Positions 17,377 through 23,997 of a stretch of 64,000 nucleotides of DNA are shown in pieces; positions within the stretch are counted from its first letter, which is position 1; each line of letters starts with the position of its first letter. The position numbers and the translations under genes are program-made. The DNA is from Rubrimonas cliftonensis. GTDB taxonomy: Bacteria > Pseudomonadota > Alphaproteobacteria > Rhodobacterales > Rhodobacteraceae. The notes beneath the pieces are model-generated. The model did not search any database. It was not told where the DNA came from and was given only the letters and a program-made list of their open reading frames with translations. The stretch is from NCBI RefSeq assembly GCF_900107585.1, contig NZ_FNQM01000001.1, forward strand, positions 496,001 through 560,000. The letters run 5' to 3'.

Positions 17377-18060
17377 ATGGGCGACAGCGGCGAGAAGCAG
17401 CACGGAACGTTCTGGGGGCGCTGGCGCGCCAACTTCCTGACCGGGATCGTCGTGATCGCGCCGCTTTACCTGACGGTCTGGCTGATCTGGTCCTTCGTCA
17501 GCATCGTCGACTACAAGGTCGAACGCCTGCTGCCAACGGGCTACAACCTGACAGACTATCTCAATTTTCCCGGCTATGGCCTTGCGATATTTGTCGTATT
17601 CACCTCGGTAATCGGCGCTCTCGCCAAGAACCTCTTCGCCGCGCAGCTGATCGGCTGGGGCGAGCGGATGCTCGACCGGCTGCCGATCATCCGCTCGATC
17701 TACAACGCCATCAAGCAGATCGCCGAGACCGTCCTCGTCCAGTCGAAGTCGAGTTTCGAGCGCGCCTGCCTTGTCGAATATCCGCGCAGGGGGATCTGGG
17801 CGGTCGCCTTCATCTCCACAGCCACGCGCGGCGAGCTGGTCGAGAAGGCCGGGCAGACCGACATGGTGAGCGTGTTTCTGCCGACCACGCCGAACCCGAC
17901 TTCGGGCTTCCTGCTGTTCGTGCCGCGCGAAGACGTGATCGAACTCGACATGAGCGTTGAGGAAGCGGCGAAGCTGATCATCTCGGCGGGTCTCGTGTCG
18001 CCGGCCGAGGTCGGCGCGCGGCAGACGCCCCTGCCCCCGATCCCGGCCGCGGCGGAGTAG
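17377..18060 (+). CDS. DUF502 inner-membrane protein
   Basis: The 227-residue protein has two membrane helices (about residues 20-45 and 65-90) with the DUF502 hallmarks: NFLTGIVVIAPLYLTVWLIW near the N-terminus, and the RLPIIRSIYNAIKQ motif followed by the FLPTTPNPTSGFLLFVP segment. The molecular role of the family is not established; members occur next to very varied genes. Base composition dips slightly around 17540-17640 without any break in the frame. It converges on the lipoprotein gene downstream. Confidence 0.88.
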   Translation: MGDSGEKQHGTFWGRWRANFLTGIVVIAPLYLTVWLIWSFVSIVDYKVERLLPTGYNLTDYLNFPGYGLAIFVVFTSVIGALAKNLFAAQLIGWGERMLDRLPIIRSIYNAIKQIAETVLVQSKSSFERACLVEYPRRGIWAVAFISTATRGELVEKAGQTDMVSVFLPTTPNPTSGFLLFVPREDVIELDMSVEEAAKLIISAGLVSPAEVGARQTPLPPIPAAAE

Positions 18061-18065
18061 CTTCC

Positions 18066-18085
18066 GCCCGAGGCGCGCGTCGGGC
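18066..18085. terminator. Short hairpin between convergent DUF502 and lipoprotein genes
   Basis: GCCCGA and TCGGGC form a 6-bp stem around an 8-nt loop in the 34-bp convergent gap. No T-tract follows, so this is only a weak terminator candidate. Confidence 0.3.
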
Positions 18086-18094
18086 CGCCGTCGG

Positions 18095-18790
18095 TCAGAT
18101 CGAAGCGACCGGCGGCCGTTCGGCCCGGCTCGCAGGCCTGGGCGGCGCCGGGTTGGCGTCGCGAACCGCGGCGAGGATCCGCGCGGCCTCCATCTGCAGC
18201 CGCTGCGCGCTCGGCGCCGCCGCCGACCTGAGCGCGGCCACCGTCACGACCACCAGCCTTTCGTTGATCTGGGAGATTGCGCGACATCTGCGGCCGATGG
18301 CGAGCGCTCCGGCGGGCGTTGCGTCCTCGACGACGACGAACACCGCGTCGCCCTCCCGCGTCGCGCTCAGGACGTTCAGCGGCGGGCCGAGGCCGAGGCC
18401 GAGCGCCCTCCAGCCGCCGGGCGAGGCGGCCTCGGCCGCCATCAGGTCGAGCGCCTCGCCGAGCGCGTTCTGCGGGGCCAACGACGCCGCGCTGACCGAG
18501 ATCATCCGCATCACCGTGGGCCTGATCGCCGCGTCGCAGGGCGCGAGCTGCGCCACCGCCGCGGCGCCGTCGGCGTGAAGCGCCTCGGAGCGCACGCAGA
18601 GATCGGCCGGAGGCGCCAGCGCGACGCGCCGTCCATCCGCGATCAGAGCCAGTCCGCGCCCGTCCGCCACGGGATCGCCGGTTTCCAGCGACACCAGCGG
18701 CGGTTCGATCAGTCCCCCCTCCGCCGCGCAGCCGCCCAGGACCGCGACGGCCAGAAGCAGGAGCGGAGCGCAGCCCCGGACGCGCGCCAC
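18095..18790 (-). CDS. Putative lipoprotein, unknown function
   Basis: The 231-residue product starts with GTG and has a lipoprotein signal, with a hydrophobic stretch ending in the lipobox LGGC at about residues 18-21. The mature part is Ala-rich, contains two further cysteines (LCVRSEA, APCDAA) and has a basic/proline-rich end. I recognise no known domain. The GTG lies 2 bp downstream of the ilvD stop, so it is the second gene of an ilvD transcription unit. The frame is open further upstream inside ilvD, but the lipobox fixes this start. Confidence 0.65.
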   Translation of the reverse strand: MARVRGCAPLLLLAVAVLGGCAAEGGLIEPPLVSLETGDPVADGRGLALIADGRRVALAPPADLCVRSEALHADGAAAVAQLAPCDAAIRPTVMRMISVSAASLAPQNALGEALDLMAAEAASPGGWRALGLGLGPPLNVLSATREGDAVFVVVEDATPAGALAIGRRCRAISQINERLVVVTVAALRSAAAPSAQRLQMEAARILAAVRDANPAPPRPASRAERPPVASI

Positions 18791-18792
18791 CG

Positions 18793-20526
18793 TCAGAGAT
18801 CGGCGTAGACGTGCCGCTCGCCGTCCTTGCCGGGATGGGTCACGGCGCCGTCCTTCGCGCCGCCGACGAGCTGGGCGTATTTCCAGAGCGCGCCCGAGCC
18901 GTAGAGCGTCTCGCGCTGGCCCGCCCACTCCTTGCGGCGCGCCTTGAGCTCCTTGGCCGAGAGCTTGACCTCGATCGTGCCCTTCTTCGCGTTGAGCTTG
19001 ATGACGTCGCCGTTGCGGATCAGCGCGATCGGCCCGCCCACCGCCGCCTCCGGCCCGACATGGCCGACGCAGAAGCCGCGCGTCGCGCCCGAAAAACGCC
19101 CGTCGGTGATCAGCGCAACCTTCTTGCCCATGCCCTGCCCGGAGAGCGCGGCGGTGGTGGAGAGCATCTCGCGCATGCCGGGACCGCCCTTCGGCCCCTC
19201 GTTGCGGATGACGATGACCTCGCCCTCCTCGTACTGGCGCTTCTTCACGGCCTCGAAGGCGTCCTCCTCGCATTCGAAGACGCGCGCCGGGCCCTCGAAC
19301 GACATCTCCTTGCCGGTCATTCCCGCGACCTTCACGATTGCGCCTTCCGGCGCGAGGTTGCCCTTGAGGCCGACCACGCCGCCGGTCTTGCTGAGCGGCT
19401 TCTCGATGGAATGGATCACTTTGCCGTCCGCCGTCCCCTCCACGCCCTCCAGCGCCTGCGCCATGGTCTGGCCCGAGGCGGTCATGCAGTCGCCGTGCAG
19501 CAGGCCCTTGTCGAGCAGCATGCGCAGCACCCGCGGCACGCCGCCGACCTCGTAGAGATCCTTGGCGACGTATTTGCCGCCGGGCTTGAGGTCCACGAAA
19601 TAGGGCGTGGACTTGAAAACCTCGCAGACGTCGAGCAGGTCGAAGCGGATGCCGGCCTCATGGGCGATGGCGGGCAGGTGCAGCCCCGCATTGGTGCTGC
19701 CGCCGGTGCAGGCCACCACGCGGGCGGCGTTTTCCAGGCTCTTGATCGTCACCACGTCGCGGGCGCGGATGTTGCGCGCCAGCAGCTCCATCACCGCCCG
19801 GCCCGACGCCTCGCAGAAGGCGTCGCGGCTCTCGTAGGGCGCGGGCGCGCCGGAGGAGTTCAGCAGCGCGAGCCCGATCGCCTCGGAGACGCAGGCCATG
19901 GTGTTGGCGGTGAACTGGCCGCCGCAGGCGCCGGCGGACGGGCAGGCCACCTTCTCCAGCTTCTCGAGCTCGCAGGCCGAGAGCGTGCCGGCCTGCTCGC
20001 GGCCCACCGCCTCGAACACGTCCTGCACGGTCACGTCGCGGCCCTCGAAGCGGCCCGGCAGGATCGATCCGCCATAGACGAAGACCGACGGCGTGTTGAG
20101 CCGCACCATCGCCATCATCATGCCCGGCAGCGACTTGTCGCAGCCCGCAAGGCCCACGATGGCGTCGTAGGCGTGGCCGCGCATGGTCAGCTCCACCGTG
20201 TCGGCGATGGCCTCGCGCGAGGCGAGCGAGGAGCGCATCCCCTCATGCCCCATGGCGATGCCGTCGGTCACGGTGATGGTGGTGAACTCGCGCGGCGTGC
20301 CCTTCGCCTCCTTCACGCCGAGCTTCACCGCCTGCGCCTGGCGGTTGAGCGCGATGTTGCAGGGCGCGGCCTCGTTCCAGCAGGTCGCGACGCCGATGAA
20401 GGGGCGGTGGATCTCCTCCTCCGTCAGCCCCATGGCGTAGAAATAGGAACGGTGCGGCGCGCGCGACGGTCCTTCGGTCACGTGGCGGCTGACGAGCCGG
20501 CTCTTGTCGAAGGTCTTCGCGTCCAT
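18793..20526 (-). CDS. ilvD: Dihydroxy-acid dehydratase
   Basis: The 577-residue enzyme makes 2-oxo acids in valine, isoleucine and pantothenate synthesis. It has the Fe-S cluster cysteines in [23 protein letters not shown] and [11 protein letters not shown], and the C-terminal [22 protein letters not shown] motif. The length and the IlvD start ([19 protein letters not shown]) fit the IlvD branch rather than Edd. GAGGAAAG lies upstream of the ATG. The lipoprotein gene follows immediately. No leader peptide or riboswitch is evident before it. Confidence 0.97.
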   Translation of the reverse strand: MDAKTFDKSRLVSRHVTEGPSRAPHRSYFYAMGLTEEEIHRPFIGVATCWNEAAPCNIALNRQAQAVKLGVKEAKGTPREFTTITVTDGIAMGHEGMRSSLASREAIADTVELTMRGHAYDAIVGLAGCDKSLPGMMMAMVRLNTPSVFVYGGSILPGRFEGRDVTVQDVFEAVGREQAGTLSACELEKLEKVACPSAGACGGQFTANTMACVSEAIGLALLNSSGAPAPYESRDAFCEASGRAVMELLARNIRARDVVTIKSLENAARVVACTGGSTNAGLHLPAIAHEAGIRFDLLDVCEVFKSTPYFVDLKPGGKYVAKDLYEVGGVPRVLRMLLDKGLLHGDCMTASGQTMAQALEGVEGTADGKVIHSIEKPLSKTGGVVGLKGNLAPEGAIVKVAGMTGKEMSFEGPARVFECEEDAFEAVKKRQYEEGEVIVIRNEGPKGGPGMREMLSTTAALSGQGMGKKVALITDGRFSGATRGFCVGHVGPEAAVGGPIALIRNGDVIKLNAKKGTIEVKLSAKELKARRKEWAGQRETLYGSGALWKYAQLVGGAKDGAVTHPGKDGERHVYADL

Positions 20527-20739
20527 CTGGCTTTCCTCGCGCTCGCTGTGGTTTCCCGCCCTGCCGGGGGCGCACCATAGCGCCGGCCCGCGCGTCGCTT
20601 CAATCTCCTCCGACGCGTGCGGACCTGCGGCGTCGCAGCCGTTCCGGCGCGGCGCAAGGGGGGGTTCCCCGCGGCGCGGCGGCGCCCCATGTTTGAAGCA
20701 GCGGCGGATGACGCCGCCGCGCCTTGAGAGGAGGAAGCC

Positions 20740-20943
20740 ATGACCGGCACAGGCAAGGCCCCGCTCGACACGGGCCGCACACCCGAGACGCCCGACCGCG
20801 CGGCCCGTTTCGCGGAGATCGAGCGGCGCGACGGCCAAGCGCCCGGCGCCAAGGAGATGGCGATGACCCGCCGCCCGCGCGCCGAGGACCAGGCGGCGCG
20901 GGTCGCCCGTTTTCTGGACATCGACCACCGTTCCGACGGCTGA
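20740..20943 (+). CDS. Small soluble protein of 67 residues, unknown
   Basis: The gene is short but has a very strong ribosome site (GGAGGAAG, 3-7 nt before ATG), standard codon use and a clean stop. The product is polar and charged. Two similar motifs, [13 protein letters not shown] and [17 protein letters not shown], look like a duplicated helix unit. I recognise no family. A large hairpin lies directly after the stop, which supports a monocistronic transcript. Confidence 0.6.
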   Translation: MTGTGKAPLDTGRTPETPDRAARFAEIERRDGQAPGAKEMAMTRRPRAEDQAARVARFLDIDHRSDG

Positions 20944-20947
20944 AGGC

Positions 20948-20984
20948 GCGCCCGGCGCGGCCTCTCGGGGCCGGCGCCGGGCGC
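20948..20984 (+). terminator. Large hairpin after the 67-residue gene
   Basis: The arm 20948-20962 pairs with 20969-20984 over about 15 bp with a single one-base bulge and a 6-nt TCTCGG loop. It starts five bases after the stop codon. No T-run follows, so termination may be Rho-assisted or the hairpin may protect the 3' end. Confidence 0.5.
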
Positions 20985-21020
20985 AGCGTCCAGACCCCAC
21001 GAGATGACAATCGAGGGGGG

Positions 21021-21036
21021 TGTGACGGAAATCACT
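21021..21036. promoter_or_regulatory. CRP-type site upstream of the peptidoglycan-binding protein gene
   Basis: TGTGACGGAAATCACT keeps the TGTGA-N6-TCAC core of Crp/Fnr-family operators, failing only at the last base. It lies 63-78 bp before the start at 21099, a position suited to activation. A second, perfect copy of the same motif occurs at 23855-23872. Confidence 0.4.
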
Positions 21037-21098
21037 TTGCCCCTGAGCGCAGGCGCGTAGTCTTGTCCCAGCACACTGTTTTTGGGAGGCTCGGGACC

Positions 21099-22580
21099 AT
21101 GCGCATGCATTTCAGCGACAAGACATTCACGCGCGCCGTGACAGGCGCGCTGGTGGCGACGATGACGCTCTCCGCGCCGCTGACCGCGCAGGCTGACGCC
21201 GGCGCGTTCATCGGCGGGGTCGTCGGCGGCATCATCGGCGGCGCCATCGGCTCGGCGGCGAACAAGGAGCGGACGGTGGTGCGCGAGCGCGTCGTCACCC
21301 GCCCCTCAACCAACAGCTACCAGCGCGAGCAGAACCGTAACGTTCAGAACGCGCTGAACTATTTCGGGTTCCCCGCCGGGACGCCCGACGGCGTGATGGG
21401 CAGCCGCTCGCGCGCGGCGGTCTCGGACTATCAGGCGACGATGGGCTTCCCCGTGACCGGCTACATCGCCGACTACGAGCGCGACTTCCTGCTCTCGGCC
21501 TTCGCGCGCGCCCAGTCCAACACCATGCAGGCCGCGCAGCTCGCCGCGCAGTATGGCGGCCAGCGCGGCATCCTGATCGCCTATCGCGGCAACCAGTCGA
21601 CCGGCGCCGTGATGAACGTGCAGCCGGTGATTCCCCAGCCGCAGGTCATCGTTCAGCAGCCGCAGCCGCAGGTGTTCGTCCAGCAGCCGCAGCCGCAGGT
21701 CGTGATCCAGCAGCAGCAGCCGCAGCCGCAGGTCGTGATCAACAACACCGCGCCGGCCGCGCAGGCGCCGGTCGCCACGGCGCCCGCCCCCGCGCCGCAG
21801 ACGCAGGAAGTCGCGGCGGCGGCCCCCGAGCCGGCGGCGCCGGCCGCGGGCATGATGCCGAGCTTCATCGGCGGCGCCGTCGAAGCCTCCATGGCGAGCT
21901 ACTGCAACAAGACGAGCCTCGTGACCTCCACCAATGGCGGCATGCTCCACGGCGAGTTGGTGAGCCAGAACATCAGCGTCGCGCTCGGCGAGCAGTTCTG
22001 CCTCGCCCGCACCTACGCCATGGCCGAGGGCGAGGATCTCACCGCCTCGGTGCAGGGCGTGACGCTGGCGCAGATGCAGGAGCAGTGCGGCGCCTTCGCG
22101 CCCACCATGCGCGAATACGTGGCCGGCATGGTCGCCAAGAACCCGCAGGACGCGACGTCGGACCTCCAGACCTTCGTCATCAACACGGGCATGAACCCGT
22201 CGCAGCTGTCGAGCAACGCCAAGATCTGCCTGTCGATCGGCTACCGCTCCGACAACGCCGACGTCGCGCTCGCCTCGGCGCTGGTGCTCGTCGGGCTCGG
22301 CGAGGCCGCCTATGGCGAGATCCTGGCGCACCACATGGCGCAGGGCTTCGGCGCGCCGAAGCGGCTCGACCGCGCGGCCGACTGGTACGATGCGACCGTC
22401 TCGGCGATCGAGGGCGGCGCGGTGCGCGTCGTCGCGCCGGGCCAGAGCGAGCGCCCCGCCCTGCTGCGCGCCGCCGCCGTCTCCCTGCGCGGCGGCACGC
22501 CGAGCCAGGCCGCTCCGCAGCAGGCGGTGCTGCCGAGCTTCGGGATGCCCGCCGCGCCGGCGCAGACCGTCAACAACTGA
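21099..22580 (+). CDS. Exported protein with glycine zipper and peptidoglycan-binding domain
   Basis: The 493-residue protein has a signal peptide (about residues 1-31), then a glycine-zipper membrane segment ([21 protein letters not shown]) and a PG_binding_1-like repeat ([32 protein letters not shown]). A Gln/Pro repeat stretch (QPQPQVVIQ-type units, about residues 175-215) and a disordered Ala/Pro linker follow. The C-terminal helical domain contains four conserved-looking cysteines and a SEL1-like end ([19 protein letters not shown]). It probably sits in the envelope bound to murein. No catalytic motif is seen. Confidence 0.75.
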   Translation: MRMHFSDKTFTRAVTGALVATMTLSAPLTAQADAGAFIGGVVGGIIGGAIGSAANKERTVVRERVVTRPSTNSYQREQNRNVQNALNYFGFPAGTPDGVMGSRSRAAVSDYQATMGFPVTGYIADYERDFLLSAFARAQSNTMQAAQLAAQYGGQRGILIAYRGNQSTGAVMNVQPVIPQPQVIVQQPQPQVFVQQPQPQVVIQQQQPQPQVVINNTAPAAQAPVATAPAPAPQTQEVAAAAPEPAAPAAGMMPSFIGGAVEASMASYCNKTSLVTSTNGGMLHGELVSQNISVALGEQFCLARTYAMAEGEDLTASVQGVTLAQMQEQCGAFAPTMREYVAGMVAKNPQDATSDLQTFVINTGMNPSQLSSNAKICLSIGYRSDNADVALASALVLVGLGEAAYGEILAHHMAQGFGAPKRLDRAADWYDATVSAIEGGAVRVVAPGQSERPALLRAAAVSLRGGTPSQAAPQQAVLPSFGMPAAPAQTVNN

Positions 22581-22599
22581 AGCGGGGCGTCGCCACGCT

Positions 22600-23121
22600 T
22601 CATCGGGCGGCCCCGCCGGGGCCGCCCTTCTTCGCGGCGAAGCCGCGCCTGAACTCCTGCTCGCGCACCGTCACGCCCCATGCGGCGCCATCCGCCTCCA
22701 CGGCCAGCGCGAACCCGCGCCGCTCATAGAGCCGCCGCGCGGCGTCGAGCCCCGCAAAGGTCGTCAGCCACGCCGCCCCGCCCGCGCAGGCGTCGACATG
22801 GGCCATCGCCTCCGACATGAGCCGTCCGCCGAGCCCCGTTCCCCGCGCCCGATCCGCGACGATGAACCAGCGCAGATGCGCGCCGCGCCCCTTCGACGCA
22901 GGATCGTGCAGATCGAGGATCAGCGAACCGCACAGTCCCTCGCCGTCCGCGGCGATCAGGCAGAGGTCGTCGGGCTCCAGACGCGCGACGAATCCGGCGA
23001 GCTCCCGCGCCACCTTCGCCTCGAAGAACGCGCCGAAGCCCCAATGCTCGGCGTAGTGCCGTCCATGCAGCGCCACGACGTCCCCGATGGCGCCCGGCGA
23101 AAAGACCCGTCCGATCCGCAC
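22600..23121 (-). CDS. GNAT-family N-acetyltransferase
   Basis: The roughly 173-residue protein has the GNAT fold. Motif A, with the acetyl-CoA loop RARGTGLGGRLMSEAMAHVD, is followed by motif B LTTFAGLDAARRLYERRGF. The N-terminal HGRHYAEHWGFGAFFEAKVARELAGF resembles the acetyltransferase half of MarR-GNAT proteins. The acceptor is unknown. Two starts are possible, TTG at 23127 and GTG at 23121. GGGAG is 3 nt from the first and 9 nt from the second, so I prefer GTG. The C-terminal tail is shaped by the overlapping terminator. Confidence 0.82.
   Translation of the reverse strand: MRIGRVFSPGAIGDVVALHGRHYAEHWGFGAFFEAKVARELAGFVARLEPDDLCLIAADGEGLCGSLILDLHDPASKGRGAHLRWFIVADRARGTGLGGRLMSEAMAHVDACAGGAAWLTTFAGLDAARRLYERRGFALAVEADGAAWGVTVREQEFRRGFAAKKGGPGGAAR
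22605..22632 (+). terminator. Intrinsic terminator for the peptidoglycan-binding gene, embedded in the convergent GNAT gene
   Basis: GGGCGGCCCC and GGGGCCGCCC form a perfect 10-bp stem with a GCC loop, followed by TTCTT. It begins 24 bp after the plus-strand stop but lies inside the last codons of the minus-strand acetyltransferase, so the same DNA encodes its GGPGGAA tail. Confidence 0.7.
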
Positions 23122-23178
23122 GCCCAAATTCTCCCGCTTTGGGAAAGCAGGTTAGTCTTCCGCGCGGGCGCGCGGCAA

Positions 23179-23781
23179 TCAGCCGCCCGCGACGTCGATC
23201 ATCACTTCGTTGCGGCGCAGGAAGCCCGGCGTGAAAGGGTCGTTGTAATAGGCGTAGAGCGGCGGCGCGCCGGCCGCCTCAAGTCCTTGCGACGCCATCC
23301 ACGCCTCAAGCCGCGCCGTCTGTTCGGCGAGCAGCGCGTCGTCGGCGACGCCGCTGAAACGGACCACCGCGCGCCGCGCCGGCGGGGTCTCGCGCAGCGA
23401 CACCGCCTCCCCCGGCCCCGGCTGCGGCAGCGACGCCAGCGTGCGGCCCGGCGGCATGTAGAACTGCACCGTCCATGCCTCGCCAGCCTTCTGCTGCGTC
23501 ACCGGCGCCGTCATCGCGATCTTCTCGCCGTCGCGCTCGCGCGCGAAGATGTAGCCGGCCAGCGGCGAGAACCCCGCGCGCACCGCCTCGCCGCGCGTGC
23601 CGCGCCGCTCGACTTCGGCGACCGCCAGCGCGGGATAGTCGCGCAGCGCGAAATCGCCATCCTGCGCCACCAGCGCGAAGGGCGGCTCCTCGACCGAGGC
23701 GCTCACATAGACCCAGCCGCCGACGAGCGCGAGCGCGCCCGCCCCGGCGGCGGCGGCGATCCACAGCAACATGCGGCGCAT
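23179..23781 (-). CDS. SOUL-family haem-binding protein, membrane-anchored
   Basis: The 200-residue product has an N-terminal membrane segment (about residues 4-24) and a SOUL/HEBP domain: FALRDYPALAVAEVE, FSPLAGYIFARERDGEKIAMTAPVTQQ and the C-terminal YNDPFTPGFLRRNEVMID. SOUL proteins bind haem or tetrapyrroles; the bacterial role is not defined. GGAGAGGGA precedes the ATG. A perfect TGTGA-N6-TCACA palindrome lies 74-91 bp upstream of the start, which could control it. Confidence 0.85.
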   Translation of the reverse strand: MRRMLLWIAAAAGAGALALVGGWVYVSASVEEPPFALVAQDGDFALRDYPALAVAEVERRGTRGEAVRAGFSPLAGYIFARERDGEKIAMTAPVTQQKAGEAWTVQFYMPPGRTLASLPQPGPGEAVSLRETPPARRAVVRFSGVADDALLAEQTARLEAWMASQGLEAAGAPPLYAYYNDPFTPGFLRRNEVMIDVAGG

Positions 23782-23854
23782 TCCCTCTCCCGATCCATCC
23801 CGGTCTCCGGCACGCCCCGAAGGAAAGCGCGGCGCCGAGGAAAGTCGAGCCGGA

Positions 23855-23872
23855 CTGTGACATCCGTCACAG
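23855..23872. promoter_or_regulatory. Perfect CRP-type palindrome
   Basis: CTGTGACATCCGTCACAG has two perfect 7-bp arms around a 4-bp centre and matches TGTGA-N6-TCACA at every fixed base. It lies 74 bp upstream of the SOUL gene start (minus strand) and about 84 bp before an unassigned plus-strand terminator. It could serve either direction. Confidence 0.55.
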
Positions 23873-23899
23873 CGGCGACTCGGTCGACCGCGCATGGTC

Positions 23900-23980
23900 A
23901 GGGGGTGACGCGATGGACGCCTCCCGACCCTCGCGCCACCGTCCCTCGTTCAACTGGGCGGCCCTCGGGCCGCCCTTTTT
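23900..23980 (+). ncRNA. Candidate small RNA ending at an orphan terminator
   Basis: The plus strand carries an intrinsic terminator at 23956-23980, but no plus-strand gene leads to it: the SOUL gene and valS on either side both run on the minus strand. A CRP-type palindrome lies 40-80 bp upstream of the likely 5' end. The 5' boundary given is a guess; no good -10 element is obvious. Alternatively the terminator may stop antisense transcription before it enters valS. Confidence 0.35.
23956..23980 (+). terminator. Rho-independent terminator on the plus strand, no matching gene
   Basis: GGGCGGCC and GGCCGCCC form a perfect 8-bp stem with a CTCG loop, followed by five T. On the minus strand no T-run follows the hairpin, so it cannot be the intrinsic terminator of valS or of the SOUL gene, whose start lies on this side. 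Confidence 0.75.
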
Positions 23981-23997
23981 CCTTCGGGCGCCCGCGT

